Positions 24,860 through 34,233 are shown, counted from the first letter of the stretch. The stretch: 64,000 bases of DNA from Hoeflea_A sp040932035 (GCF_040932035.1 NZ_JBFRBB010000002.1:930001-994000); one strand, 5' to 3'. Numbers and translations: made by a program. The notes: generated from the letters alone by a model not told the origin.

Positions 24860-25573
24860 CTAGGCGGTGGTTTGATGTGAGGGATCGGGAGCCTTGCGCT
24901 GCGCAGCACGCATTTGCGTGCGCAGACGGTCCGGGCCACAGGCGTTCTCGCCGGAATTGCCACCGAAGGTGACAACTTCCTCCTCCCAGACACGGTCGAG
25001 CGCTTCCAGGTCATCCGGATCGTCCAGCGGCTCATCCAGGAGGTCCTTCAAAAGCGCCCGGTCCGGCTTTCCCTTGGCTATAACCTCAAGAGCACCGAAT
25101 GCATTGGCATAGATCGATTTGCGCTTTTTCAGGCGCTCCCGGAGCGCCGTCAGGATATGTGCCGTCTGCCCCAGCAGTTCGCCTGCCTCGCCTTCCGGTT
25201 TGGTCGAAAGGAATTCGAGGAACAACGGAAGATAGTCCGGCAGTTCCTTGGCATCGATATCGAAGCCGGCATTCCCGTACATTTCCAAAAGGTCGACCAT
25301 GGCGCTGCCGCGGTCGCGGCTTTCGCCATGGACATGCTCGAACAGATGCAGCGACAGGGTACGCGTACGGTCGAATAGATAGACATAACGCTCCTGGGCC
25401 TCGTAGAGGTCGAGCGACGCTATGTCGTCTGCCAGTTTCTTGATGAGCAGGGCCTCACGCTCTCCAATGCCGCTGTCCGCGTCGACGGCGGCATTCAGTT
25501 CGGGAACTCCATCCTGAAGCTCCTGTGTCGGGTAGGACAGGAGCAGCGAGATTACTTTCAAAGTCGTGTTCAT
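24860..25573 (-). CDS. narJ: Nitrate reductase assembly chaperone NarJ
   Basis: A 237-residue helical TorD/DmsD-family chaperone that holds NarGH apo-enzyme during molybdenum-cofactor insertion and membrane docking. The N-terminus VISLLLSYPTQELQ and the HLFEHVHGESRDRGSAMVDLLEMY segment (about 78-101) are characteristic. Its ATG overlaps the narH stop by one base (TGATG), coupling translation. Confidence 0.95.
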   Translation of the reverse strand: MNTTLKVISLLLSYPTQELQDGVPELNAAVDADSGIGEREALLIKKLADDIASLDLYEAQERYVYLFDRTRTLSLHLFEHVHGESRDRGSAMVDLLEMYGNAGFDIDAKELPDYLPLFLEFLSTKPEGEAGELLGQTAHILTALRERLKKRKSIYANAFGALEVIAKGKPDRALLKDLLDEPLDDPDDLEALDRVWEEEVVTFGGNSGENACGPDRLRTQMRAAQRKAPDPSHQTTA

Positions 25574-27111
25574 CAGACCTGCTCCTTGAATGGATCCGTG
25601 GGCGCGTGGGTGGTTCTGGTCTTCCGGGCACCGAAGAGGTCGGTATCGGACGTTCCACCCGAACAGCCATTGCCGAAAGAGAAGCCGCAGGAACCGCGCA
25701 CATCATAGGCGTCTTCGCTGATTTCGCGGTGCGTTGTCGGAATGACAAAGCGATCCTCGTAATTGGCGATCGCCATGACGTGATACATCTCCTCGATCAT
25801 CTGCCCGGTCATGCCGACCTTTTCAGCAACGACTTCGTCGATGACACCGTCGATGGTCTTGGCCCGCATATAGGCGCGCATCGCAAGCATGCGTTCGAGA
25901 CCCGAGATAACCGGTGCCTCCTTGCCGGCTGTCAGAAGATTGGCCAGGTAGCGAACCGGGATCCGCAGCGAGCGGACATCCGGCATATCGCCATCCAGTC
26001 CGATCTTGCCGGCTTCGGCAGCTGCCTGAAGCGGAGAGAGCGGCGGGATGTACCAGACCATTGGCAAAGTGCGGTACTCAGGATGCAGCGGGAAGGCCAC
26101 CTTCCAGTCCATCGCCATCTTGTAGACCGGCGAATTCTTCGCCGCCTCAAGCCAGTCGTCGGGAACACCGTCCTTCCTTGCCTGCTCGATGACTTTCGGG
26201 TCGTTCGGATCGAGGAAGACCTTCAACTGTTCTTCGTAGAGATCCCTCTCATCCGAGGTCGAGGCAGCTTCGGATATCTGGTCGGCATCATAAAGGACGA
26301 CACCGAGATAGCGGATGCGGCCGACGCAGGTTTCCGAGCAGACCGTCGGCTGACCGGCTTCAATGCGCGGATAGCAAAAGACGCATTTTTCGGATTTGCC
26401 CGAAGACCAGTTGTAGTAGATCTTCTTGTAGGGACAGCCCGATACGCACATGCGCCAGCCACGGCATTTTTCCTGGTCGATCAGGACGATGCCGTCATCC
26501 TCGCGCTTGTAGATCGCGCCGGACGGACAGGCCGCGACGCAGGTCGGGTTGAGGCAGTGCTCGCACAGCCGCGGCAGATACATCATGAAGGTGTTTTCGA
26601 ATTCGCCGTAGATTTCCTTTTCGACGCCCTCGAAATTGTAGTCCTTCGACCGCTTGGAAAACTCGCCGCCGAGAATTTCTTCCCAGTTCGGGCCCCAGTC
26701 GATTTTCTCCATGCGTTCGCCGGTGACCATCGAGCGCGGACGCGCCGTCGGTGTGGTCTGGCTCTCGCCGGCGGTCTGCAGATGGCCGTAGTCGAAATCG
26801 AACGGCTCGTAGTAGTCATCGATTTCCGGAAGGTCCGGGTTGGCGAAGATCTTGGCGAGGATGCGCCACTTGGCGCCCATCTTCGGCTCGATCTTGCCGT
26901 TGGACTTGCGAACCCAGCCGCCGTTCCACTTCTTCTGGTTCTCCCATTCCTTGGGATAGCCGACGCCGGGCTTTGTCTCGACATTGTTGAACCAGGCGTA
27001 TTCGACGCCCTCGCGGTTCGTCCAGACGTTCTTACAGGTGACTGAGCAGGTGTGGCACCCGATGCATTTATCGAGGTTCAGCACCATGCCGATTTGCGCA
27101 CGAATTTTCAT
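25573..27111 (-). CDS. narH: Respiratory nitrate reductase beta subunit NarH
   Basis: A 512-residue four-cluster iron-sulfur protein passing electrons from NarI to NarG. The cysteine groups are all there: CIGCHTCSVTC near residue 16; CEHCLNPTCVAACP near 184; the tryptophan-substituted CRGWRMCVSGCP that gives the 3Fe-4S cluster; and CVFCYPRIEAG with CSETCVGR. The start overlaps the end of narG by 4 bp (ATGA). No signal peptide, consistent with cytoplasm-facing NarGH. Confidence 0.97.
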   Translation of the reverse strand: MKIRAQIGMVLNLDKCIGCHTCSVTCKNVWTNREGVEYAWFNNVETKPGVGYPKEWENQKKWNGGWVRKSNGKIEPKMGAKWRILAKIFANPDLPEIDDYYEPFDFDYGHLQTAGESQTTPTARPRSMVTGERMEKIDWGPNWEEILGGEFSKRSKDYNFEGVEKEIYGEFENTFMMYLPRLCEHCLNPTCVAACPSGAIYKREDDGIVLIDQEKCRGWRMCVSGCPYKKIYYNWSSGKSEKCVFCYPRIEAGQPTVCSETCVGRIRYLGVVLYDADQISEAASTSDERDLYEEQLKVFLDPNDPKVIEQARKDGVPDDWLEAAKNSPVYKMAMDWKVAFPLHPEYRTLPMVWYIPPLSPLQAAAEAGKIGLDGDMPDVRSLRIPVRYLANLLTAGKEAPVISGLERMLAMRAYMRAKTIDGVIDEVVAEKVGMTGQMIEEMYHVMAIANYEDRFVIPTTHREISEDAYDVRGSCGFSFGNGCSGGTSDTDLFGARKTRTTHAPTDPFKEQV

Positions 27112-30100
27112 TCTGCTGCCTCCGGGTTCTGGTAGACGGGCTGGTCATTGGGACCTTCCATCCAATCGACTTTGTCCAGTTTGTGAACCACGACGAACTC
27201 GTCGCGGTTTGAGCCCACGGTTCCGTAGTAGTTGAAGCCGTAGGACTGCTGGGCATAACCGCCGATCATGTGGGTCGGTTTGGTAATCGCCCGCGTGACG
27301 GAGTTGTGAATGCCGCCGCGTTGCTGGGTCAGTTGGGAACCGGGTGTATTCACGATCTTTTCCTGAGCGTGATACATGAAGATGGTTCCTTCCTTCATGC
27401 GCTGCGAGACAACCGCCCTGGCGACGATCGCGCCGTTGACGTTGAAGACCTCGACCCAGTCATTGTCGACGACATCCGCCTTGGCCGCGTCCACTTCGGA
27501 AATCCACACGACCGGTCCGCCACGGTTCAGCGTCAGCATCATCAGATTGTCCGAATAGGTGGAGTGAATGCCCCACTTCTGGTGCGGTGTGATGAAGTTC
27601 AGAACCACCTGCGGCTTGCCATTGGATTTGGATTCAATGACCGGATTGATCGTCTTGGTATCGATCGGCGGACGATAGAGACAGAACGCCTCGCCGAATG
27701 CCCGCATCCACAAATGATCCTGATAGAGCTGCTGGCGCCCGGTAATGGTGCGCCACGGGATCAGCTCGTGAACGTTTGTGTAGCCGGCATTGTAGCAGAC
27801 CTTTTCCGATTCAAGCCCGGACCAGGTCGGTGAAGAGATGATCTTTCTCGGCTGCGAAACAACGTCTCGGAACCGGATCTTCTCATCCTCCTTCGGAATG
27901 GCGAGATGCGTATGATCGCGTCCGGTATTCTTCGACAGTGCCGCCCAGGCCTTGACCGCCACTTCGCCGTTGGTTTCCGGCGCAAGCGACAGGATGACCT
28001 CGGTCGCGTCGATATCGGTTTCGATCTTCGGCCGTCCCTTTGTCACACCTTCGTCGGTGACGACACCGTTGAGGCGGCCGAGCAGATCGACCTCATGCTC
28101 GGTGTTCCAGGTGATCCCCTTACCGCCATTGCCGAGCTTGTCCATCAGCGGGCCAAGCGCGGTGAAGCGTTTGTAGAGGTTCGGATAGTCGCGTTCGACA
28201 ACCGCCACGGCCGGCATGGTCTTGCCTGGAACCGGTTCGGTTTCACCCTTCTTCCAGTCCTTCACATCGACCGGCTGGGCAAGTTCGCCCGGCGTGTCGT
28301 GCAGGATCGGAACAAGCACCACGTCCTTTTCCACCCCGAGAATTTCCGGAGCGACCTCGGAAAACTTCTGGGCGATGCCCTTGAAGATTTCCCAATCGCT
28401 GCGCGCATCCCACGCCGGATCAGCGGCGCTGGTTAGCGGGTGGATGAAGGGGTGCATGTCGGAGGTATTGAGATCGTTTTTCTCATACCAGGTGGCTGTC
28501 GGCAGCACGATGTCGGAGTAGACGCATGTCGTCGACATGCGGAAGTCGAGCGTGACAAGAAGATCGAGCTTTCCTTCCGGCGCATCGTCGTGCCAAACGG
28601 CTTCCTGCGCCCGCTCGCGGCCTTCCTCGCCGAGATCCTTGCCCATGACGCCATGGTTTGTGCCAAGCAGGTGCTTGAGGAAATACTCATGCCCCTTGCC
28701 CGAAGATCCAAGCAGGTTGGAACGCCACACGAACAGGTTGCGGGGCCAGTTGGCCTCGTTGTCCGGGTCTTCGCAGGACATATGAAGATCGCCGGATTTC
28801 AGTTGCTCGGCAACATAGTCCTTCGGCTCCTTCTTGGCGGCATCGGCAGCCTTTGCAACCTCAAGCGGGTTGGTCTTGAGCTGCGGTGCCGACGGCAGCC
28901 AGCCCATGCGCTCGGCGCGGATATTGTAGTCGATCAGCGTGCCGTCCCACGGACCCTCCGGTGCCGTCGGCGACAGGATCTCGTCCACTTTCAGCGTTTC
29001 GTAGCGCCACTGGTCAGTATGCGCATAGAAGAACGAGGTCGAGTTCATGTGCCGCGGCGGACGGCCCCAGTCGAGGCCGAAGGCAAGCGGTTGCCAGCCG
29101 GTCTGCGGGCGCAGTTTTTCCTGGCCCACATAGTGGCTCCAGCCACCGCCCGACTGTCCGATACAGCCGCACATCACCAACAGGTTGATGATCCCGCGAT
29201 AGTTCATGTCCATGTGGTACCAGTGGTTGAGACCGGCACCGAGGATGACCATGGAACGGCCATTGGTCTTTTCGGCGTTCTTGGCGAATTCCCGTGCGAC
29301 CGTGATGATCTGATCGCGGGAAACGCCGGTGATCTTTTCGGCCCAGGCGGGTGTATAGGGCAGATCGTCATCAAACGACTTCGCCGAGTTGCTGTCTTCG
29401 AGACCGCGGTCGAGACCATAGTTGGCAACGAACAGGTCAAAGACGGTCGCGACAAGCGTTTCGCCTTCGGTCAGCTTCAGCTTTCTTGCCGGAACCGAAC
29501 GGATCAGAACGCTCTCGTGATCGGTCCCTTCGAAGTGGTCGTGTTCGCGATTGCCGAAATACGGGAAAGCGACGTTTGCGACTTCGTCGTGGTCAGTGTC
29601 GAGGATAAGGCTCATGCCGAGCTCGACATCCCTGCCCTTTCCGTCCTTGGCTTCAAGGTTCCACTGACCTTCTTCACCCCAGCGGAAGCCGATGGAGCCC
29701 TGCGGCGTGACCGGTTCCTTCGTCTTTTCGTCAAAGGCGACGGTCTTCCATTCAGGATTGTTCTCCTCGTCGAGGCCGTCCTTGAAATCGGATGCGCGCA
29801 CGAGGCGGTCAGGTACATAATTGCCGTCTTTCTTCACCAGACGCACCAGCATGGGCATGTCGGTGTAGCGGCGGCAATAATCCTCGAAATATTCCGCCTG
29901 CCGGTCGAGGTGGAATTCGCGCAGGATGACATGGCCCATGGCCATCGCGAGCGCCGCATCGGTACCCTGTTTGGGGTGCAGCCACATATCGGAGAATTTT
30001 GCAGCTTCCGAATAGTCCGGCGAGACGACGACGGATTTTGCGCCCTTGTAGCGGACTTCCGTGTAGAAGTGCGCGTCCGGCGTGCGGGTCTGCGGCACGT

Positions 30101-30866
30101 TCGAGCCCCACAGCATCAGGAAGCCGGCATTGTACCAGTCAGCTGATTCCGGAACGTCCGTCTGCTCCCCCCAGGTCATGGGAGAAGATGGCGGAAGATC
30201 GCAATACCAGTCGTAGAAGGACATGCACACGCCGCCAAGCAGCGACAGATAGCGAGAGCCGGCCGCATAGGAGATCATCGACATTGCCGGGATCGGTGAA
30301 AATCCGATCACCCTGTCCGGTCCCCATTTTTTGGCCGTGTAGGCGTTTGCGGCAGCTATGATTTCGTTGACCTCGTCCCAGGTGGCACGAACAAAGCCGC
30401 CAAGGCCGCGCATTTTAACGTAGTCGGCGCGCTTTGCCGGATCGTCCTGGATCGCTGTCCATGCGCCGATGGGTGTCTTGAGCGCGCGTTCCCTGCGCCA
30501 CAGGCGCAGGAGCCGCGAACGGATCAGCGGATATTTCACCCGGTTGGCCGAATACATGTACCAGCTGTAGCTGGCGCCGCGCGAACAGCCGCGCGGTTCA
30601 TGGTTCGGCAGGTCGGGCCGCGTGCGCGGATAATCAGTCTGCTGGGTTTCCCAGGTGACGATGCCGCCTTTGACGTAGATCTTCCAAGAGCAGGATCCGG
30701 TGCAGTTTGCGCCATGTGTGGAGCGGACGATTTTGTCGTGCTGCCAGCGTTTGCGGTAACTGTCCTCCCAGTCCCGGGATTCATTTGTTGTAACGCCATG
30801 TCCTTCGGAAAAGGTCCCCGTTTTGGATGGGGTCAGGAAGTTCAGGCGGTCAAGGAGATGGCTCAT
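27108..30866 (-). CDS. narG: Respiratory nitrate reductase alpha subunit NarG
   Basis: A 1252-residue molybdo-bis-MGD catalytic subunit reducing nitrate to nitrite in the cytoplasm. The FS0 ligands are His51, Cys55, Cys59 (HGANCTGSC) and Cys94 (PRGCSRG). The YDWYCDLPPSSP segment near residue 220 contains the aspartate that ligates molybdenum in NarG. Length matches the family, without truncation. The ATG at 30866 has GGAGA seven bases upstream. It lies 64 bp after narK2, behind a weak hairpin, and is followed by narHJI in the usual order. Confidence 0.98.
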   Translation of the reverse strand: MSHLLDRLNFLTPSKTGTFSEGHGVTTNESRDWEDSYRKRWQHDKIVRSTHGANCTGSCSWKIYVKGGIVTWETQQTDYPRTRPDLPNHEPRGCSRGASYSWYMYSANRVKYPLIRSRLLRLWRRERALKTPIGAWTAIQDDPAKRADYVKMRGLGGFVRATWDEVNEIIAAANAYTAKKWGPDRVIGFSPIPAMSMISYAAGSRYLSLLGGVCMSFYDWYCDLPPSSPMTWGEQTDVPESADWYNAGFLMLWGSNVPQTRTPDAHFYTEVRYKGAKSVVVSPDYSEAAKFSDMWLHPKQGTDAALAMAMGHVILREFHLDRQAEYFEDYCRRYTDMPMLVRLVKKDGNYVPDRLVRASDFKDGLDEENNPEWKTVAFDEKTKEPVTPQGSIGFRWGEEGQWNLEAKDGKGRDVELGMSLILDTDHDEVANVAFPYFGNREHDHFEGTDHESVLIRSVPARKLKLTEGETLVATVFDLFVANYGLDRGLEDSNSAKSFDDDLPYTPAWAEKITGVSRDQIITVAREFAKNAEKTNGRSMVILGAGLNHWYHMDMNYRGIINLLVMCGCIGQSGGGWSHYVGQEKLRPQTGWQPLAFGLDWGRPPRHMNSTSFFYAHTDQWRYETLKVDEILSPTAPEGPWDGTLIDYNIRAERMGWLPSAPQLKTNPLEVAKAADAAKKEPKDYVAEQLKSGDLHMSCEDPDNEANWPRNLFVWRSNLLGSSGKGHEYFLKHLLGTNHGVMGKDLGEEGRERAQEAVWHDDAPEGKLDLLVTLDFRMSTTCVYSDIVLPTATWYEKNDLNTSDMHPFIHPLTSAADPAWDARSDWEIFKGIAQKFSEVAPEILGVEKDVVLVPILHDTPGELAQPVDVKDWKKGETEPVPGKTMPAVAVVERDYPNLYKRFTALGPLMDKLGNGGKGITWNTEHEVDLLGRLNGVVTDEGVTKGRPKIETDIDATEVILSLAPETNGEVAVKAWAALSKNTGRDHTHLAIPKEDEKIRFRDVVSQPRKIISSPTWSGLESEKVCYNAGYTNVHELIPWRTITGRQQLYQDHLWMRAFGEAFCLYRPPIDTKTINPVIESKSNGKPQVVLNFITPHQKWGIHSTYSDNLMMLTLNRGGPVVWISEVDAAKADVVDNDWVEVFNVNGAIVARAVVSQRMKEGTIFMYHAQEKIVNTPGSQLTQQRGGIHNSVTRAITKPTHMIGGYAQQSYGFNYYGTVGSNRDEFVVVHKLDKVDWMEGPNDQPVYQNPEAAE

Positions 30867-30889
30867 TGGGTTTCTCCGGTTTCAGTGTC

Positions 30890-30912
30890 GGCGGGCACTC
30901 AAAGCACCCGCC
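30890..30912 (-). other. Weak hairpin between narK2 and narG
   Basis: GGCGGG pairs with CCCGCC across a partly pairing 11-nt loop. There is no T-tract on the minus strand. It may mark an RNA-processing or attenuation point in the nar transcript. Confidence 0.35.
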
Positions 30913-30930
30913 TGTTATCGCTTTGCGGTC

Positions 30931-32538
30931 TTATGGGTTCTTCACGTAGGCGTTCTTGCGCAGGTAGAACCACCAGTTGATGATGATGCAGACCATGTAG
31001 AAGGCCGCAAAACCGTAGAGGGCCAGTTCCGGCGTCGCCAGCTTGATCTGCTCGCCCAGAACCTTCGGGATGATGAAGGCGCCATAGGCGGCTACGGCAG
31101 ATGTCCAGCCGAGCACGGGACCGGCCTGTTCCTTGTCAAACACCACGGCGATGGTCCGGAACGTCGATCCGTTACCGATGCCGGTTGCTGTGAAGAGGAC
31201 GAGGAACAGGATGAGGAACGGTACAAAATACTGTTCCGGTGTGGCAGACGCGTAGGCCTGCTGCATGAAGTAGGCAACGCCAAGTGCGCTGGCGACCATG
31301 ACAACCGAAATGATCTGGGTCACCTTCGCGCCGCCCATCTTGTCGGAGATCATGCCGCCGATCGGGCGGATCAAGGCTCCGATAAAGGGTCCCATCCACG
31401 CATACATGAGGGCACTCGGGCCGTTCGGATTGACCGTGTCATGGGTCATGACGCCGTCGACAAGGACGTGCTGGAAGCCGAAGATAACCTTGATGGCCAG
31501 TGCAAAGGCGGCGGAATAGCCGATGAAGGATCCGAAGGTCATCGTGTAGATGATGGTCATGGCCCAGGTGTGCTTGTTGCCGAAGATCCGGTACTGGTGT
31601 TCCAGGTTCTTGCCGACCTGGCCCGGTATCATTCTCAGCAGCAGAACCGTCGCAGCGATAACCAGCGGCAGCACTATCCATTTGGAGACATCGAAGCCGG
31701 AACCGCCGACATTGGGCGGCAGCATCAGCCACAGTCCACAGGCCGCGGTGAACAGGCCGATCAGCAGCATGAAAGTGATGACGACAAATGTGCTTATCGG
31801 GTTGCCGATGTTCGGGGAAACGTGTTCGTCACGAATATTGTTCATTCCGAACCAGCCTGCAAAGGCCAGCGGGATGAGGAACACGAGCCAAACGAAACCG
31901 GCATTCTGGATATAGGTTTCGGAACCGGCGGGGATCTTGCCGATCAGCGTGCCGGACGTGTTTTGCAGGATCAGCGCATCGCCGCCGAATATGCCCATGG
32001 TCATGACCAGGGGCACCAGGATCTGCATGGTGGTCACACCGAAGTTGCCGAGACCTGCGTTCATGCCCAGCGAATAGCCTTGCATGCGCTTGGGGAAAAA
32101 GAAGCTGATATTGGACATGGACGAGGCGAAGTTGCCGCCGCCGATGCCCGACAGGAAGGCCAGGATCTGGAACTGCCACAGCGGCGTGTTCGGATCGGAC
32201 AGGGCAAGGCCCGTGCCGGCTGCAGGGATCATCAGCAGTGCCGTTGTAAAGAAGATCGTATTGCGCCCGCCGGCGATGCGGATGAAGAAGGTGCTGGGAA
32301 TACGCAAAGTGGCACCGGTCAGACCCGCGATTGCAGCAAGCGTGAAGAGTTCGGATTTTTCGAACGGGAAGCCCAGATTTAGCATCTGTACCGTGATGAT
32401 GCCCCAATAGAGCCAGACGGCAAAACCGCATAAAAGGCTTGGAATGGAAATCCAAAGGTTTCTGTTGGCGATAGTCTTTCCATCGCTCTCCCAGAATTTC
32501 TCATCTTCCGGGTTCCAGTTACGAAGGTCTTGTCCCAC
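30931..32538 (-). CDS. narK: Nitrate/nitrite transporter, NarK2 type
   Basis: A 535-residue major-facilitator protein with 12 or more transmembrane helices. The nitrate/nitrite porter features are clear: the glycine-rich signature AFLSGIGGGNFASSMSNISFFFPKR near residue 125 and the second-half FLVLFTATGIGNGSTFR. It starts with a cytoplasmic segment like long NarK proteins, so nitrate/nitrite antiport is likely. The GTG at 32538 is chosen because AGGAG lies six bases upstream. It follows narK1 by 106 bp; the two are separate genes here, whereas Paracoccus fuses them. Confidence 0.93.
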   Translation of the reverse strand: MGQDLRNWNPEDEKFWESDGKTIANRNLWISIPSLLCGFAVWLYWGIITVQMLNLGFPFEKSELFTLAAIAGLTGATLRIPSTFFIRIAGGRNTIFFTTALLMIPAAGTGLALSDPNTPLWQFQILAFLSGIGGGNFASSMSNISFFFPKRMQGYSLGMNAGLGNFGVTTMQILVPLVMTMGIFGGDALILQNTSGTLIGKIPAGSETYIQNAGFVWLVFLIPLAFAGWFGMNNIRDEHVSPNIGNPISTFVVITFMLLIGLFTAACGLWLMLPPNVGGSGFDVSKWIVLPLVIAATVLLLRMIPGQVGKNLEHQYRIFGNKHTWAMTIIYTMTFGSFIGYSAAFALAIKVIFGFQHVLVDGVMTHDTVNPNGPSALMYAWMGPFIGALIRPIGGMISDKMGGAKVTQIISVVMVASALGVAYFMQQAYASATPEQYFVPFLILFLVLFTATGIGNGSTFRTIAVVFDKEQAGPVLGWTSAVAAYGAFIIPKVLGEQIKLATPELALYGFAAFYMVCIIINWWFYLRKNAYVKNP

Positions 32539-32610
32539 GTCACTCTCCTGTTAAACGCTGACGCTTGGCTGCGCCGGGTTGTTTGTCAGCCCGACCATCC
32601 GGGCATCGAC

Positions 32611-32634
32611 GGAAGGGCGCTCATGCGCCCTTCC
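32611..32634 (-). terminator. Hairpin between narK1 and narK2
   Basis: A perfect 10-bp stem (GGAAGGGCGC with GCGCCCTTCC) closes a TCAT loop just past the narK1 stop. There is no T-run in the minus-strand direction, so it is probably a processing or attenuating hairpin rather than a full terminator. Confidence 0.45.
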
Positions 32635-32644
32635 CGCTTTCTGA

Positions 32645-34009
32645 TCAGGCTGTGGTTGCCGCACCGCCCGCTTGCCGTTCGCTCTCGCTGGCTTCGGGCT
32701 TTTCGAGCGGCTGGTCGGGGACATCCGACAGGAATGTTTCCTCTTCCAAAGCCGGGTGGCGGCGTCTTTCCATCCTGCGGATCGCGACATGCATCCAGAC
32801 GGTGGAAACCGCGACCAGCACGAACATCAGCATGTAAGGCGCTGTCCACACGCCGGTGTAGTCCAGCAAAATCCCGAAGGCGATCGGCAGGAAAAACCCG
32901 CCAAGTCCGCCGATCATGCCGACCAGACCGCCGACGGCACCGACGTGATGGGGGTAGTAGACCGGGATGTGTTTGTAGACAGCGGCCTTGCCCAGGCTCA
33001 TGACGAAACCGAGGATGATGGTCATGAAAACGAAGGCCGATACGCCGATGCCGAAGTTGAAGGTGATTTCGCCCTCGATCCCCTGGACCACGTAGCTTGT
33101 CTGCGGATAGCTCATGATGAACAGGCACACCAGCGAGACGATGAAGGTCAGGTACATGACAAAGCGCGCGCCCCATTTGTCGGACATCCAGCCCCCCAGC
33201 GCACGAAAGACAGACCCAGGTAAGGAGTAGAGGCCAGCGAAGACACCGGCGGTCGTCAGTTCAAGACCGTATGCGCCGACATAGTAACGCGGCAGGAAAG
33301 ACGCCAGCGCAACAAAGGCGCCGAAGACGAAGAAGTAGTAGGTGGCGAAGCGCCAGACCTGCATATTTTTCAGCGGCGCCAGTTGCTCGGCGGCAGAAAC
33401 CGGCTTTGCGCCTGTCTTCTTGCGCTCCGCTTGCGCCGGGTCGTCCTTGGAAAGCAGGTAGAACAGGACAGCGGTGATCGCCAGGACGACGGCGTAAACC
33501 CGCGCCGTGCCTTCCCAGCCGACAGCGACGACGAGGAACGGAGCGGCGAAGTTGGTAACGGCTGCACCGACGTTACCGGCACCGAATATACCAAGGGCAG
33601 TGCCCTGATTTTCCTTTTCGAACCACTGCGAGACATAGGCGACACCAACGATGAAGGAGCCGCCGGCAAGGCCGAGGCCGAGCGCCGCTACCAGAAAGAT
33701 CTCGTAGGTCTGAACGGAGGTGAGCAGCCACACGCAGACTGCAGTGATGATCATCTGCAGCGGGAACATGATGCGCCCGCCGAACTGCTCCGTCCAAACG
33801 CCGAGGAAAATCCGGCTTACCGAACCGGTCAGAACCGGCGTCGCCACCAGCAGGCCGAACTGCGTGTCCGACAAGCCAAGCTCGCCTTTGATCTTGACAC
33901 CGATAATGGAAAAAATGGTCCACACGGCAAAGCAAACGGTGAATGCAAATGTGCTCAGTCCAAGTGCTCGGTACTGGTCTGAGCGGCTGACATCTTGCAG
34001 CGAGTGCAT
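32645..34009 (-). CDS. narK: Nitrate transporter, NarK1 type
   Basis: A 454-residue 12-helix major-facilitator protein. Nitrate-porter motifs are GLGLAGGSFIVGVAYVSQWFEKENQGTALG near residue 110 and GAVGGLVGMIGGLGGFFLP near 360. Type-1 NarK proteins take up nitrate with protons. GAGGG lies seven bases before the ATG at 34009; the longer frame from 34081 runs across the promoter. It is the first gene of the nar run. A perfect FNR-type box centred about 90 bp upstream probably drives it. Confidence 0.93.
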   Translation of the reverse strand: MHSLQDVSRSDQYRALGLSTFAFTVCFAVWTIFSIIGVKIKGELGLSDTQFGLLVATPVLTGSVSRIFLGVWTEQFGGRIMFPLQMIITAVCVWLLTSVQTYEIFLVAALGLGLAGGSFIVGVAYVSQWFEKENQGTALGIFGAGNVGAAVTNFAAPFLVVAVGWEGTARVYAVVLAITAVLFYLLSKDDPAQAERKKTGAKPVSAAEQLAPLKNMQVWRFATYYFFVFGAFVALASFLPRYYVGAYGLELTTAGVFAGLYSLPGSVFRALGGWMSDKWGARFVMYLTFIVSLVCLFIMSYPQTSYVVQGIEGEITFNFGIGVSAFVFMTIILGFVMSLGKAAVYKHIPVYYPHHVGAVGGLVGMIGGLGGFFLPIAFGILLDYTGVWTAPYMLMFVLVAVSTVWMHVAIRRMERRRHPALEEETFLSDVPDQPLEKPEASESERQAGGAATTA

Positions 34010-34092
34010 GGTTCGGCCCTCATGATGCGGGGCGGTCCGCCCGCCCCTGGTGGATATGGCCGACACCATCGTTCCAAGCATCTTTTTTGGAA

Positions 34093-34106
34093 TTGATCTA
34101 AATCAA
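34093..34106. promoter_or_regulatory. FNR/NNR-type box, perfect consensus
   Basis: TTGAT-CTAA-ATCAA matches the FNR-family consensus TTGAT-N4-ATCAA at all ten positions. It is centred about 90 bp upstream of the narK1 start, leaving room for an activator at -41.5 and an untranslated leader of about 50 nt. It implies anaerobic activation of the nar operon by an FNR- or NarR-like protein. Confidence 0.8.
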
Positions 34107-34142
34107 CAGCACTGCACGCCGAACGCAGAAACAAGTGCCCTT

Positions 34143-34156
34143 TTGCATGACATCAA
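34143..34156. promoter_or_regulatory. Second, weaker FNR-type box
   Basis: TTGCA-TGAC-ATCAA keeps eight of ten consensus positions and has the correct N4 spacing. It is nearer the divergent regulator gene and may serve its promoter. Confidence 0.4.
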
Positions 34157-34190
34157 ACATGCCGATTGCAGTTCACCGACCGGGCTGCTA

Positions 34191-34207
34191 ATTACGTCAA
34201 ACGTAAT
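34191..34207. promoter_or_regulatory. 17-bp perfect palindrome upstream of narR-like gene
   Basis: ATTACGT-CAA-ACGTAAT has two perfect 7-bp arms and ends 26 bp before the TTG start at 34234. Its sequence is not an FNR site. It could be a repressor or autoregulatory operator for the Crp/Fnr gene. Confidence 0.55.
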
Positions 34208-34233
34208 CTTGACAAATATTAAGGACTTGCCTC

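Noticed and set aside
25525..27045. 506-codon plus-strand open frame opposite narH
   Set aside because: It is antisense to a gene with all NarH cysteine clusters; long mirror frames are common in GC-rich genes with this codon bias.
28440..30146. 568-codon plus-strand open frame opposite narG
   Set aside because: Antisense to the NarG catalytic region; no family resemblance and no ribosome-binding signal.
30823..32382. 519-codon plus-strand frame opposite narK2
   Set aside because: It crosses the narG start and mirrors membrane-helix codons as charged residues (Asp, His, Gln), typical of an antisense shadow.
34209..34214. TTGACA as a -35 box for the narR-like gene
   Set aside because: A -10 at the right distance would fall at the start codon and no TATAAT-like match is present; a leaderless transcript is not supported because a ribosome-binding site exists.
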